Below are positions 38,042 to 51,714 of a stretch of 64,000 nucleotides of DNA, piece after piece. Origin of the DNA: Tenodera sinensis (lineage: Eukaryota > Arthropoda > Insecta > Mantodea > Mantidae); the NCBI GenBank assembly GCA_030765045.1, contig CM060963.1, positions 93,875,176-93,939,175 on the forward strand, given 5' to 3'. A model generated the notes under the pieces. It ran no database searches and was not told where the DNA came from. It saw nothing but the letters and a program-made list of their open reading frames with translations. How positions within the stretch are numbered: position 1 is the stretch's first letter; every line of letters begins with the position of its first letter. Made by a program: the position numbers and the translations under genes.

Positions 38042-38163
38042 CGTGCGCGCTCTTGCGTGTCGTGAGCATCATCTCAAAATCGACAGCTTTTGATTTTCTC
38101 AAAAAATTGTTCTATTCTGATTGAAATACCAAATGCTTGATATTTTCATGACAAATGCATTTT

Positions 38164-38411
38164 GGCGGCGCCGTGGCCGAGCGGTTAGCGCGCTCGCCTA
38201 CCACCTAGGCGGCCCGGGTTCGATCCCAGGGACCCGCATGTGGTATTCGTGGTGGACGAAGCGGCGTCAGGGCGGGTTTTCTCCGGGTGCTCCGGTTTCT
38301 CCCGCCATCTCATTCCACCGGTGCTCCATCTTCATTCCATGGATCATCAGTGTCACCGCCTGCGGTGCCGTAGTAGTAAAAGCGGGCGTTAAACACTACA
38401 ACAACAACAAT
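38164..38411 (+). mobile_element. tRNA-derived SINE, full length
   Basis: The head has box A TGGCCGAGCGG and box B GGTTCGATCCC (38218-38228), tRNA-Ser/Leu-like at its start (GCCGTGGCCGAGCGGTTA). The body includes GGGTTTTCTCCGGGTGCTCC and GGTGCTCCATCTTCATTCCA. It ends GCGGGCGTTAAACACTAC with an (AAC)n tail. TGCATTTT flanks it (38156-38163, 38412-38419). Non-coding; would need a LINE partner for movement. Confidence 0.85.
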
Positions 38412-38419
38412 TGCATTTT

Positions 38420-39609
38420 TCTGGAAATGTCCTCGGAAGTCCTCTTCATCCTGGATATTTGTGTTATTTGTGGTTTTTTATGCTCTGGATATACGCACAA
38501 AGAAATGGAATGTCAAAGCTGTCAGTTGTGGCCAGCTCTTAAAAGATGTTGCTATCCTTAAGCCTACTGTATCTTTTTTTCATTGTACCTATAAGGAAAT
38601 ATTATGAAATAAGACCATTTCTAAAAAGGTCTATCTTGATTAGTATTCAATAGTTATAATAAGCGTTTTTAAGAATAATAGCGAGTAAAGAAAGAAATAT
38701 GAGTTCACCCATCAGAATTTAAAATATATATTTAAAATATAAATATTATATTTACGACGGTAAAGAATATATCAGGCTAAAGAGGAAATCAAACATTTTT
38801 GAGACTACACAAACTGCTAAAAGTGACATTTTTGGCAACTTTGGCCAGTCATTCTCTCCTTTATCAATTGCTACGGGTTTTTATTGTTAAAATTGTGCAT
38901 AACACTAGTACTATCCTAATTTTTCATACTTGCTTCATTTGCCTTCTAACTTCTATTTTACATCTGATATTTGTGTCAGCTCGTTCGTATAACACCATCA
39001 TTTGATACGTTGTCCACTTCCCTCTGAATGAGTGACTTACTGTTCTGTTCAGAATTATTCTCATTGCTTATCCGTTAGATCTACTCTTTCACCTTTTGAG
39101 CTTACTTTTACATAACCAATACCCTCTCTGTAACTCAACGCATACGTAATATTGATTCACTTGTATTGAATATCCTTTTTGTCTTATAGTCACGGTAACC
39201 AAACCCCTGCCAATGGAATACGCTGATATAGGTTATCAGAGAACGGCAATCGCTAAGAGCTCTTCGCAACCACGTATATAGAAGTGGTAACATAGCTAAG
39301 GATTTTTATGTTTAATGTTTCATTACATTCATCTTTGTTTTATATCGAATTTGATTGGTTTATAATTCCCCAAAATGTATTCAATCCTCATAATATCCGA
39401 ATTCTTGAGGATAACCGCAAAACTTTACCAATAAAACACATTAACATGAATTTTAATTTATCACTATCAAACTTTTGTCCCTAAGTTGACCTATATAATT
39501 GCATATAGTTATTACGGCTAAGATTTTTTAGCTACAGAATCTTAAAATGACCTTAAAATCACGATAATATAACCTTAAATGCCATTAAAATGAACCAATA
39601 AACAAACAA
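38420..39609. other. unassigned DNA
   Basis: AT-rich, no motif-bearing frame. Confidence 0.35.
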
Positions 39610-40303
39610 ATCTGATATGTTGCAATTACATGACTTTCTCTACTCTTGTACTAACCATTCTTACAAACTCTTATTCTTCTATCTTCTTCCTGTTAGTTGA
39701 GATAAACATTTTCAAAAGTTATCTTATTGCTTGTTTTCTTGCTTCTGCAACGGGAATTTGAGAATAAAGTAGGCTTTGAGCGATAGTAAAATCTTTTATT
39801 TCAAAGCCGTTCTCTTTGCATGGTTAATATAAAAAAAACTGAATAGCGATGTTCCGTTTTACAGAATTATAAGTTCTCCAAAACTTACAAAATAACGAGG
39901 AATATCTCCGAAATGGTTCACTGTACAAAACAATATTTATACATAAATTGTGTGTTTTAGCAAGATCTACATTTTTGCATAGTAAGATTTTACCAGTTAT
40001 GCAAAAGTCATCTAGAGTAAATAGGACTTCATGGGATATAGCCAGAAAATTATTCAAAATATAAAATTAATTTGTCATTTAAATATCTCAAACATATGGC
40101 ATTTTAATCAAAATCGTTACAGCCATTTTCAAGAAAATAAGAATTTTCTAAACATTTTCCATTTAAAGGGCAGTTTAGGGTAGAGCAATTTTCTTCAAAA
40201 TCTTCGTGTCGCATCCTTGAAGACATTAAACTTAAATTACAACTTTGGTTCTTAACCGACTTTTCGTTTTTGAGTTATGCTGTTCACAGACAGACTGACA
40301 CAC

Positions 40304-40384
<81 letters not shown>

Positions 40385-40507
40385 GCCTTTTTCAAAAAAT
40401 GTTTTTTGGGGGATTCTGGGGACCTCAAAACTTATATTTCCGGCGAAATATCGACATAGAATTTTTGGGTGGAGTACAATACTTCCTCTATATAGTAGTA
40501 GGGAAAT
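39610..40507 (+). mobile_element. Family H copy 8, full length
   Basis: An 898-bp copy: start ATCTGATATGTTGCAATTAC, subterminal ACTTTCTCTACT at +23, inner GGCATTTTAATCAAAATCG, (CA)n at 40300-40382, end AGTAGGGAAAT with the hairpin weakened by point changes. The flanking CAA on both sides is too short to prove a target duplication. Confidence 0.8.
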
Positions 40508-41507
40508 CAATAAGCATAGTTACCGAAATCCGTGCGCTAATAATTATATAAAACTTTAGTTATATTGTGTTTCTATAGATAAATTTGTTTTCATGTATTT
40601 ATATTGCATATATTTAGATGTACAGATATTGAAAGCCTTTTGTGTTTACCCTGTATTGTTTAATCTAACGGTGGTAGTAGAGCGGAAGAAAGGACTCAAC
40701 AAACACCACATATGAATTAACAAATAAAGCAGTTTCTTTACATATTACGCTCGCATGCATCTAAATAATTTGATTGCAAATATTTGGGTTGCCCTATGAG
40801 CATAACTCCTCTAGGAGCTTCAGATCTCTCTTCTCTTGTGACCTGCTTACTCTTATATACATTTTTTTAAAATGAGATATGTGGATAAAGCCTTCTGAAG
40901 TCTTCTCCTACCCTTCTCATTACTGCGTCCTTATGACTTCCGTCATCACTAAACAGGTCTATGTACCCATAAGAATCTATTTAAATTAAAGTTGGATAAA
41001 CACTAGAAACTTGCATCTGCTAGGGGATCTAAAGTTTTGTTCTTCAACTTAGGTAGAACTTTTAGTAATGAGAATCTGTGTGTTAATCTTTTCTTAATCA
41101 GGTTTGGCAAATTAGAGAAATGTAAGTTTAAAAACAATTGGTAAGTGATTTTAAGAGGGTAAATAAAGTCTAGAATTATTCTGAAAAGCACTATCACCAA
41201 TGTCTAATGAAATGCAGCACTGCAAAGATCTTCCATTTACGACAGTTATTCTTTTTGTCGAAAAAAGGAGTCAGGATTTCATTTTATGTTTCATAAAATG
41301 GAAAATGTATTGCAAATTACTTTTATAGTGTGCCACTGCCATGTGTACAATACTTTATAACCATTTCCAAAACAAACTATTTTATAATTTGAGTTTCTCA
41401 GAGTCGCACAGGTTCTGGAATGAGTATTTCTATGATATAAATAATACCTTTGTCTCTTGCATGTAATCAAGTCCGTATTATCTAGAGTGCACTTCCAGGC
41501 AGATATA
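40508..41507. other. unassigned DNA
   Basis: Nothing recognised. Confidence 0.35.
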
Positions 41508-41749
41508 GTGTGAAACCGGACGCGGCGCACTACAAAGGCACGGCCGGGGTTAAGCTACTTCAAACGACGTACCAGGCAGGCTAGCAAACAAAGGCGCAAG
41601 GTTTGCTCAACCTTCGAGAGGCATCCGGGGGCCGGCGTGTTTGTAGAAAGAACTATGTGACGTCATTCCCGCTATATAAAGAGGCCAGCTAACAGCTGAG
41701 GGGAGATTTACGGACAAGAGTCGGTCAGTGTGTCAGTGAGTGCGAGATT

Positions 41750-41820
<71 letters not shown>

Positions 41821-42116
41821 CTGCGTGTGTTTGTGTTACTGTAGTGAGGAATACGTCGCGTCGAAGTTAAGAAGTTTTATCGAGCGTCGAGTTATTGTAG
41901 GTATCGTCGGAATTAGTGTTTGAGAGACAAAGTGAAGAAATACAGTGAATGGACTGTGTCAAGACCACAGGAAGAAAACAGTTGTGAGTTGTACTATCAC
42001 GGAATACTATAGACTGCGCAAACATCAACAGAAGGGAACTGTGTTCTTGTGCAAAAGTTTAGAAGGAAAATAAAGCGACAGAAAAGTAACTGGATTGACT
42101 TTGTCATCTTGTTACA
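41508..42116 (+). mobile_element. Solo LTR, copy 4 (best preserved)
   Basis: Homologous to 24779-25421 across the GC-rich start (GACGCGGCGCACTACAAAGG), promoter, a region expanded by (GT)n at 41752-41818, and the 3' end GGAAAATAAAGCGACAG with intact AATAAA, ending TTGTTACA. ATATA flanks it at 41503-41507 and 42117-42121, one base from the TG start. No coding region adjoins, so it is a solo LTR. Confidence 0.65.
41658..41679 (+). promoter_or_regulatory. LTR core promoter: consensus CRE + TATA box
   Basis: TGACGTCA (41658-41665), the full palindromic ATF/CREB-type site, 7 bp before TATATAA (41673-41679). It is about 390 bp upstream of the AATAAA signal, which fits an LTR U3-R layout. Confidence 0.6.
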
Positions 42117-42773
42117 ATATATTGTGATTTATGGAAAATGGATGACAAAATATCATTTTATATGGATTGTTCAATACACAAGATAATTGCTAATGGGAAC
42201 AGAAAGTCATATAATGATGGAGAAAACTTTTGGATTCATATTTAAAGCTATTTCATAATGCAAATTAAATTTTCCTCTCGAACTGCATTGTAACATTTGT
42301 GTGTATGCATACACTTCTAATTTAAAAGAGCCATTCGATTTGCATATTCTTTTAAACTGTGCTACATGAAAGGCAACTTTTCAATCTGAAGTTAATTGAA
42401 TGTTTCAACTTACTAGACTGTCGATCAGCGTTTAGAGAGACTTTCATACTGCGTGTTTTTCAAAGAGTTCCCGTCAATCAATGCGGGAGGCAGTTGTTTG
42501 TGTCAGTGTTTATGAAACCGTTCTTACTCCATTGTGATATTGACAGAATGATGGATGCTTTCACTCATTCTTCACTTTCCAACTCAAATTATCGTCTCTT
42601 TTCTGTAACTTTACTAAGCCTACGCTATTTTGTTCTGATTCTCTTGTAGAACCGAGAACACGGCAGCAACCAATTTTAACTTGCAGACAACTGATATATG
42701 TTTCGATATTCGCGAGCCATATAAAACACAACTTTTATCTCTGGATACAACATAAAAATCGATTGCCCCCATA
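42117..42773. other. unassigned DNA
   Basis: A 96-codon frame (42359-42649) has no recognisable family. Confidence 0.3.
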
Positions 42774-42843
42774 GTTCGGTCTGTAGAGTATCTACTGCAA
42801 TGTGTATGGTCTTTGGCTTGATTCCTGACTGGAGAGTGGAAAT
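42774..42843 (+). other. tRNA-like segment, possible SINE head
   Basis: TAGTTCGGTCTGTAGAGTAT resembles box A and the D arm of a tRNA; GGCTTGATTCC is a degenerate box B. No recognisable SINE body follows. Confidence 0.35.
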
Positions 42844-45833
42844 TTTTCTGTAGCCAAGATTATTCTCTATCCTCCACAGAGTCTGGAAATATGAATGTGA
42901 GTGGAAATGTGCGTGATCTAATACAGAGAATCTGAGGATCCTAAACTCATTGTATACGAGTTAACTCCAACATCTATAAGCAACATGTTCTAAATGGAAA
43001 GGAAATATGTCCCATACACTTACAACGGTATCAAGTTAGCACTAACTTGGATACTGACATTACCTTCCCTCTTGAATGTATCTATGAATTTCATCAGAAG
43101 TTGCTTACATTTTCCTAAAAAACAAACGGAGCGCATTTCTGCCAGTAAGCTATGTTCTAGCTGATTTAGAACCGTAATACTGATGACATTAATAAGGCTA
43201 GCATAACAGTCAATTTGACTGCTCAGCCCATAACAGGGCATCCAACAATAACAACAATAACAACAACAGTAATATAAATAATAACTTCTGCTGTGCATAA
43301 ATTCTTATGGAGTAAAGTAATTACTGAGTTTAACAACCATATCTTCACCCATTCTTCCGTCTACAACATAGATGGGGAGAAGTGACACATTGTGTCATTT
43401 CTCTTACATATTACTTTTACCTCCATCTACTCGGCTACACAGCTAGCAGGCCGCACTCCCCGCTATTATCTACCTCAGAGAACCGGTCAGTCCCTCACAT
43501 TTTGTCAATGCTATGTCAAAAGAAACTGTACGTAATGTAGTCACAATCACGAAATCAAAAAACCAATACATCATATTTCTGTTCAGTTTCGTCACTGCAC
43601 GCCTTGAAACTTAACTTGTTTTTAAAGACGTGTAGATACCTAAACAAACAGAACCGGAAAAGACAGGTGGCCTGAAATTAGTGAACTGGTAAAAGTTTTG
43701 AGAGTAAATACTCGATTGCATTCCTTTCACCCCTCTTCCCTATGTCTGTTCTAACGGTCAAATTGCTAAACATATATTTTGAGCTAGCCATTTCTGCCTG
43801 TTTACGCGAATAAGACCAGGGCTTATTTTGGATTCTTCCTTCGTTTTACACCGAGTATAACAGGTATGGCTGAGCTGCGTGTCACAGTCAAGAGGGAGGT
43901 CCGTAGAAGACAGTAGAGCAGTGACGTGTACTGATTCTTACTTTTGAAAAAGTGGAAAACCTGTTGATTAAAATGCAATCTATTCATTAAATGACACAGC
44001 AAAATCCAGCCTTTATTCATTATTATTCATACAGTAAAGGTTTGAAACTAAATATCTCATATTTCATTAAATTGAGGAAATAAATATTTGTTGTTGTTAG
44101 CTAATGCTGGATTTCTGACAATGAAATAATTAATCCTCTTGCTCTCCAATATTTATGAAATAAGTATAATATTGGTTATAAATTTATAGGAAAAATGCTC
44201 GTTGCTTTTTTATGGTGCTTACATATTTGTATCCTACAAAATATGAAAGAGCTCGATTTTCTTTACAGTCTGATTTTTAAAAGAAGATAAAAGACAGATG
44301 TCAAGCAAGAGGGGTGAAGTATAAGAGGGAAAGGGCGTTGTTGTGCAAACGTAAACAAAGGTTACCACATTGGTTACACTGATATAATCATGTCCTCCTC
44401 AGGTCAGTTATTGCTAGTTGTTTCCGCAAAACCGACGTTACTTTGGCGTTCAGTTGCATTGTTGTTATTCTGCTTTATTAAATTTCATTTTAAAATAGGT
44501 AACTATGGAAGCGTGAGTTGGTGGAGGAACATGCAGACCTAAGATTCATTGCCTAAGTGAAAGATCAACTTCCGGTCGGGGTGTTACATGTCACAGCCAA
44601 GCTAGAAAATCTGTCTGTTCTCTTAGGAAATTCCTTCAACAGGAAGAAGTATGCTCCTTCACAGTGAACCTCTTGCTGCTTTCACCCAAGTGCAAAGACG
44701 CAGTGAATTAGTATTGAGAACGTTACTTTTGTGTACTGAAAACAATCTAGACTAATTTAGATTATATCTGCAGGTTTTCGCTGACCTGAGATAAACCCGA
44801 ACGTTTGTTTGTATGTGGGTCTCGAGTATGAGGGTTCAATAGGTGGATATGCGTAACTTGCTAACTGCTGCTTGACAACACTGCACGTGGAGAAGCTGGC
44901 GGCTGGCATGTATCTTCTTTTAAAATCAGACTGTAAATATCAGACCTGCTCTTTGGAATGTATCTTGCAAATACCTGCAGTAGTGTGCCACTACTGGGTT
45001 AGAATACCTTCCGCAGTGTCAAGAATGCCTATACCTGGAGTATAACACAACTCATTGTTTAAGGTTGTTGCTTGTGATTTGTTTAAAGCATGTATTTGCA
45101 TAAAGATGTGATAAGAGCTTAGTGCAAACTAGCTTATATTCGGTAAATGTGAAAACCTAGCAGAAGCATAATCAGTATTGTGATTTAGGAGAACAGGCCT
45201 TTTTTGTTTCTACTCTGCAGTCATTGCCACCTTAGCAAAGGTTTTTGGAGACCCCTACATAACGTATGCAACGAGATAAAGAGAAATGCTGTTGAGTTCA
45301 CGGGTTGCCGCACTGCGATCAAAGGCACGGTTGCAATTCCAAGCAGTTAATTACAAGATGACAACCTTTACAGTTCATTACTGCCAACTCACTGGAGCAA
45401 CAAAGTGACATAGGTTAAGAACCCTGCTTTTCTACCGCTCTGCTACTGTTTTCTGCTTCCACGATTCTGCTTCGGAAATGTAGCACCCTTTGAAAAAGCC
45501 ATTACCGATACACGTCTAAGGGTTTCCTCGTAACTTAAACAAATATTGTATCTTATTTTACTTCGTAAATATTTTGATGTGGCTCCTTTAGAAATGAGAA
45601 ACACATTGCAGCTAACCATGTCCTCAAAATAATAATTCCTTAATAAGTTAAGCGTTCTACAAATACGCCCTGTAGATATTCGTGGCGCATTACTTCCAAG
45701 GCCTCTCGGGTTGGACTGTTACTTGTTAAATATGCACGGATTATTCTTTTTATGTCGTTATTTCCGAAATTTGTACCCATGTCTTAATGCTCTATACAGT
45801 AATTATCTTATATAGAGGATATCTTTAAAAAAC
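42844..45833. other. long unassigned stretch
   Basis: Three kilobases without a motif-bearing frame or repeat partner that I could see. A host intron or intergenic DNA is the simplest reading. Confidence 0.35.
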
Positions 45834-45902
45834 AAAAAAAAAAAAAAACAAAACAAAAAAAAAAAAGAAAAAGAAAAAGAAAAAAAAAAGAAAGAAAGAA
45901 AA
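45834..45902. repeat. A-rich simple repeat
   Basis: A-runs with AAAC, AAAG and GAAA units; could be a decayed retroposon tail. Confidence 0.7.
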
Positions 45903-46633
45903 CTTTGCAGCTCACTATTTGAAAATTAATTACATTTATTTGGAAGAAGGGAAAAAGAAGTACATTTAAGTTGCTTATTTCTAAGGGGAAAATTTTGGCA
46001 CTAGCCATTTTTAATTTGCGGGAAATTATGCTTTCTTCAATTCCCTCAAAGTAGTCTTCCTCATTGTTGATTCACCATGCTTCTTGCATTCTAAGAACGC
46101 AACTTTTAAGAGTCGTCATAATTTTTTCGTTACCTCCTTTAGCTCTAGAAATTGCATACTTATAAGTTAGAATTCCACTTGAGAAACATAATGAAGCCTA
46201 TAGATGTTAAATAAGGTAACTAGAGAAATGGTTAGAGCAACAGATGGGCTTAATGAAACTCTCAAAAGTTTGGCACCAAAATCGCGAGAACATTATCGCG
46301 CTGTCGTAGCTCTTAAATATATTTCAAGGAAGTTTAAACCAACCTTATTTCTGGTTTTTTGGTTTGTGTGCATGTTTTTATACTCTTTCTTTCTCATTAT
46401 TTCTCTCAAATGCCGTGTTGCTTCAAAACAAAGAAACCAAACTCTTTAATGAGTTGGTCATACTTAAGGACGTATTATTTACAAGTAAATGCATGAGATA
46501 CATTACACTATACCCAAATTCAGTTCTCTTTCAGTCTTTAATTTATTCCTCCATGTTTACACAGAATATGCCAAAAGTTGCAGTTGATTGAATGCGATTG
46601 CTTTTCGTCATGACCTGAGGTGAAGAAAGGTAT
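45903..46633. other. unassigned DNA
   Basis: Nothing recognised. Confidence 0.35.
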
Positions 46634-46647
46634 GGATTCAAACATTT

Positions 46648-46892
46648 TTTTTTTTTAATTAACGTCCTCCAACGTTGTGTCATATCGGACGGTGAGCGAA
46701 TGAAACGGGTGAAATGGCGCTCAAATGAGCCCGAGGTCCATGGAGCTTTAAGTTACCCGACATTCGTCTTCTCAGGATAAGGGAAAACCTCGGAAAAAAC
46801 CTTACCCGGATAACTTACCCTAAGCGAGATTCGAACTCGCGACCTCTTGAACGTGAGGTAGACACGCTAACCATCACACTATCGAGGTGGGC
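46648..46892 (-). mobile_element. tRNA-derived SINE, full length, 14-bp target duplication
   Basis: On the minus strand the head has GTGTGATGGTTAGCGTG (box A region) and box B GGTCGCGAGTTCGAATCTC. The body contains GTTTTTTCCGAGGTTTTCCC, comparable in place to the CTCCGG block of the 38164 SINE, and ends in a T/A-rich tail. GGATTCAAACATTT flanks it perfectly (46634-46647 and 46893-46906). The head retains an imperfect cloverleaf but is part of the SINE, not a tRNA gene. Confidence 0.85.
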
Positions 46893-47049
46893 GGATTCAA
46901 ACATTTCACACAGCGACCAACATTTCAGCTAAGCTTCAGCTCAGGAAAACTTAAACATAATATACAAATTGAATAGCTATATCCATAGGCCTCTAAACGT
47001 AAAATCCTTTTTTTTTATATTTTGGGTTCCTACCTAAACAAATTATACA

Positions 47050-47665
<616 letters not shown>

Positions 47666-47820
47666 TCCATGCAGAGGCAAGCTGAGGAGTGGAGAACATA
47701 ATGTTTTATTTCCCTCCCAAATTTGCTGGATTTTAAAACAAAGTCTATTATTCAACGGGTTTTTTATGTTTTCCAATTAGGCAGTTGTCTTGCCCTCTCT
47801 TTTTAAATCACACATAATGC

Positions 47821-47911
47821 AATTTTCGAGACCTTGAAACTGTATTTCCGATGAAATAACGATATCTACATTTTGGATGGAATAAAATACTTGTTTTACT
47901 TACCTTAAGTA
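47821..47911 (+). mobile_element. Family H fragment 9 (3' end)
   Basis: TTTTCGAGACCTTGAAACTG, ATTTCCGATGAAATAACGAT and TTTTGGATGGAATAAAATAC in family order, ending at a decayed hairpin. Confidence 0.55.
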
Positions 47912-49204
47912 AGCGGTGTGCAACTAATATGTAATTAACGATTAAGATATGCACAACAGGAACTTACCAAACCTTACCTTAGCTCAAATTGAGCATACCG
48001 TCTTTAAAACACATTTAAATGAGAAATGAAGAAAGGGGATGTATGCTTGTATGCTTTTTTGAGCTGTAGTAATGAAGTAAGCTTACAGAACTGAAGAAAT
48101 GCATGTCTTAACATCCAAAACTTTCAAATGGGTGTGAACCTAACTATATTCCACCTAGAACTGTGAACTATATCTGTCCCTTTGTGCAACTATGAGCGGG
48201 TTGTTAAATAATTGGCTTCAGTTTAACTGTTTCAAACCCATTCCGAAATCGGTGAGTGATGAATCATTTTAGCGGGCTTTGTTATGGTGATACACATATG
48301 AGATTGTGCGTTGCTTCTAACACCTGCCAACTGCTTTAGGGTTACAATGTGCACAAGTATAACATGACAAACAACTAATTGCAATTGGCTGGTGAGAGAT
48401 TAACTGCGTTACTAGAGGGTCAAAAGTTCACATTTGTATTTCGTCCTATGTGTGTGAATTATGAATCGCTCAGCATTAGGGACTGTTAATCACTCGTGAA
48501 ATATTCAGATGCATACGTACCGTGAATTTCAGTAGTAAACTACTGTCAAATTGCATTCTATGTTCAAGAAAATAGGTTACTATCGTACTGTGAATTTATT
48601 TAAACGTTTGCTATAGAAGTTTACTACCTTTACTACAACATGAGTCTTTCAAAGTGAAGTTAACATAGATTAAAATGTAGCCTTAATGTTGCCAGACCCA
48701 AAGTAATTAATAAAATGCAGAGTTGATATTATACTGATATATCTAAATGCAGTAGCACTTCACTTAATAAGATAATACGGCATTTGTTCAGTTTATTTTC
48801 TAAGAATTAGGACGAATTTCTAAAGAAGCAGATTTTTACTTGTGTCAGACAGAGCGAAAGTGTCATTGTTCAGTGCCGAATTTAATATTTTATGAATTGT
48901 GTTAAGGGTCTAGATACAGTATCGAGTAGAAAATACTATGATGCCGAGTAGCCATGTCAAGCCAAGCGCAGTTTTGTGACCTTGGGAGTACTCGTGGGCA
49001 CGAGAATGATTGTGGTATACACATAGGTAGCGGCGGTGGTAAGCAAAACATGGGTGTGCAGGGGAAATTAGTGTGTTTCTGCTAGTTTGCTTTAAAGGTA
49101 TTTATTTACGTAGCTTTTGTGATCATAAAGTTTCAATATGAATTACAGTAATAACTTAATTTTTAAAAAACAACTTAGTATTCCACTAGCAAAACAAAAC
49201 AAAC
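47912..49204. other. unassigned DNA
   Basis: Nothing recognised. Confidence 0.35.
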
Positions 49205-49350
49205 ATTGTGTTCCCTTTGACATAAATTGTGTGTTTTAAAGAGATATATATTTTTATTTAGTAAGCTCTTGTGTGCCTCTTACCATTTACCATTTATGCA
49301 AACATTATCCAGAATGAAGAGGTCTTCTGAGGACATCCCCGGAGAATTCA
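49205..49350 (+). mobile_element. Family H fragment 10 (inner block)
   Basis: ATAAATTGTGTGTTTTA, TTACCATTTATGCAAACATT and CCAGAATGAAGAGG match the block near 39940-40030. Confidence 0.5.
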
Positions 49351-49639
49351 AGTAGAATAGAAACTGCCATGGAATCGCCTGTTTGTGTCCCTTACTGCAT
49401 ACTGACTGCCTGTCCCTCCGACTGAGGAGTTGTTAAGTCATCATCTAGTGCTATTCTAATCGTTTTACATTTATTTTTCCAGTCTTAAGTAACTTTTCCA
49501 GTATAAACTTATTATAGTGTCGGAGATATACAGCAGTCTTGTCATAATGCTTTATTAATTTGAAAACCCTTCGACAAGTATTTTCCCATTTTTACTTGTA
49601 CATATATATCTAAACATAATTTTGTATTTGCTTTAATTA

Positions 49640-50010
49640 ATATTGGATTTTTTTTATCAATATTAAAGTTTTCCATAATTTTCACAGAGGAACATTATCA
49701 TAGGCCTTTACAATGTCTATAAATACTAAATGAAGGGACTGTGCTTTGATTATTTTCTATTCTATAATCAGTTCTATACTGAAAATTTAATCTATTTTGA
49801 TCTGCCTACTCTAAAGCTGTCTGTTCTTCCGTGTCCAATTCTTTGTATTTTATTTATAGGAAATGTTACAGTCTATTTAATGTGCTGTTAATTGTAATTC
49901 CCCTATAACTGTTGCATAAAGCTTTTCTTCTTTTTTATGTATGCAATATTGTATGTAATATTGTTATTTGTCTTTCTGTTTACTTTGTCAAATGTGGGAA
50001 GTTGTTTTTT
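49640..50010 (-). pseudogene. LINE reverse transcriptase fragment with motif A
   Basis: The minus frame reads SLHLVFIDIVKAYDNVP, the motif A block of a non-LTR reverse transcriptase with its catalytic Asp in FID, preceded by QNRLNFQYRTDYRIENNQST in a shifted frame. Stops and shifts are frequent. It may be an upstream piece of the same LINE lineage as 10478 and 54208. Confidence 0.6.
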
Positions 50011-50087
50011 GTTTCAATAAAATATAATAATATTACTACTGGAATGAAGAAATTGACAAATAAGTAAAAATAGTCACAATGCTACAA

Positions 50088-50382
<295 letters not shown>

Positions 50383-51209
50383 AATAATAACAATAATAAT
50401 AAATAACAGTAATAATCCCTGTGATATTCACTTTGAATTCTTAGCAATAGTTACATGTGCTTTAACTTGGCTATTGCCTAGCTTAACAAAGCTGCACAAC
50501 GTTGTTCATGCCATTTCTGTACTACGCTAATTATTGACATTGTGGTCTTTCGTCATAACTCGTTAGAACTTAAAGGCATGCTATTATTTCTGTCTTCTAG
50601 AGCGTTAATCCGGGAATGTTTATGCCAAATTACCCCTGAGCGGGAACTGGAACTGAAACGACTGCGGCTTGCATAAAAAACAAATTATAAGGCGCCGGTG
50701 TACCCCTGACGTAATGTACAGTCGTGGAAAAATGCTTGAGCTCGCTAGAAGGGCAGAATATTTCTTAGTATTGCAGCATGGTTTACACAAGCCGATATTT
50801 CCAACATGTAGCCTAAGTTTATTAGCAGTCTCTCTGGTGCATTTTATCATCTTCGAACACACAAATAGACTTATCTTGAATTATGACTCGCATTTTTATT
50901 TGTTCCTGATGTAGAAAGAGGGACGGTAAGCAAATTATTGTTATCCACCACATCGTTAGGCAATGCGTGAATAGAACCCAAAAATATGTCTGTCTGATGC
51001 TATGCTCATTGGCATTTGTACAAACAGGAGGAGCGAACAAAATACATTTGACCGAAACAACCAATCACGTGAATAATAAGCCATCAAGTACCATTGTTAC
51101 GATAAATAGTTTTGTCTTAAAATTACTGCTACCGTTGTACGACCTAGAAATACCTGGATGTGGCAAAAGAAGTTTCCAAGCACATGCCTATATAGCTCAT
51201 ATGTAAGGC
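50383..51209. other. unassigned DNA
   Basis: Overlapping frames of about 80 codons on both strands near 50620-51200 show no motif. Confidence 0.35.
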
Positions 51210-51221
51210 ACACGCTTTGGG

Positions 51222-51550
51222 GGAATTCTCTTCAGCTGCCTGCCAGATTTGCAGAGGTCTTAGCGGACGACAAAACAGTGGTTGATAGAGTTAAGTTTTT
51301 AGCGGAGTGTAATATAAATTTGAAGATTTAAAAATTTTAAATATTTCTTTTTATGCTGTTTGACATATTTATCACCTTATTTTATATCTGAATATTGCCA
51401 CTGTTTTTTACGTTTAAGTGCATATTTTCTATGTTGCTAGTAATTTTATTTTTGATTCAAATTTATACTGGCTATTGCTAAGAGTTTTTTAAGGGCGCTG
51501 ATGACCTAGGAGTTGAGCGCCCTTAAACCCACAAACCAACCAACCAACAA
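51222..51550 (+). mobile_element. 5'-truncated LINE insertion with 3' hairpin
   Basis: A perfect 12-bp duplication, ACACGCTTTGGG (51210-51221 and 51551-51562), brackets 329 bp. The insert opens with a short frame ending ADDKTVVDRVKFLAECNINL and KI-stop, plausible as the C-terminus of a LINE ORF2. An AT-rich 3' UTR follows, then a perfect 12-bp stem (TTTAAGGGCGCT with AGCGCCCTTAAA, 51488-51499 and 51516-51527) around a 16-nt loop, and an (AACC)n-like tail. The hairpin is likely the reverse transcriptase recognition structure. Confidence 0.8.
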
Positions 51551-51714
51551 ACACGCTTTGGGTGCTTGAAAACCCAAGTTCAAATCTTGGTGATGGTGCA
51601 TACTTATTTTCCCTTTTATTCTATTTCTTTTGCCTTCGATATCTATTTCACATTCGTATAATAGATTTTCTACAATATTTGTCTTAAATTCAGTATTGGA
51701 TACATGCACATATA

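Noticed and set aside
46810..46892. tRNA gene on the minus strand
   Set aside because: Boxes A and B and partial cloverleaf belong to a SINE head bounded by a 14-bp target duplication.
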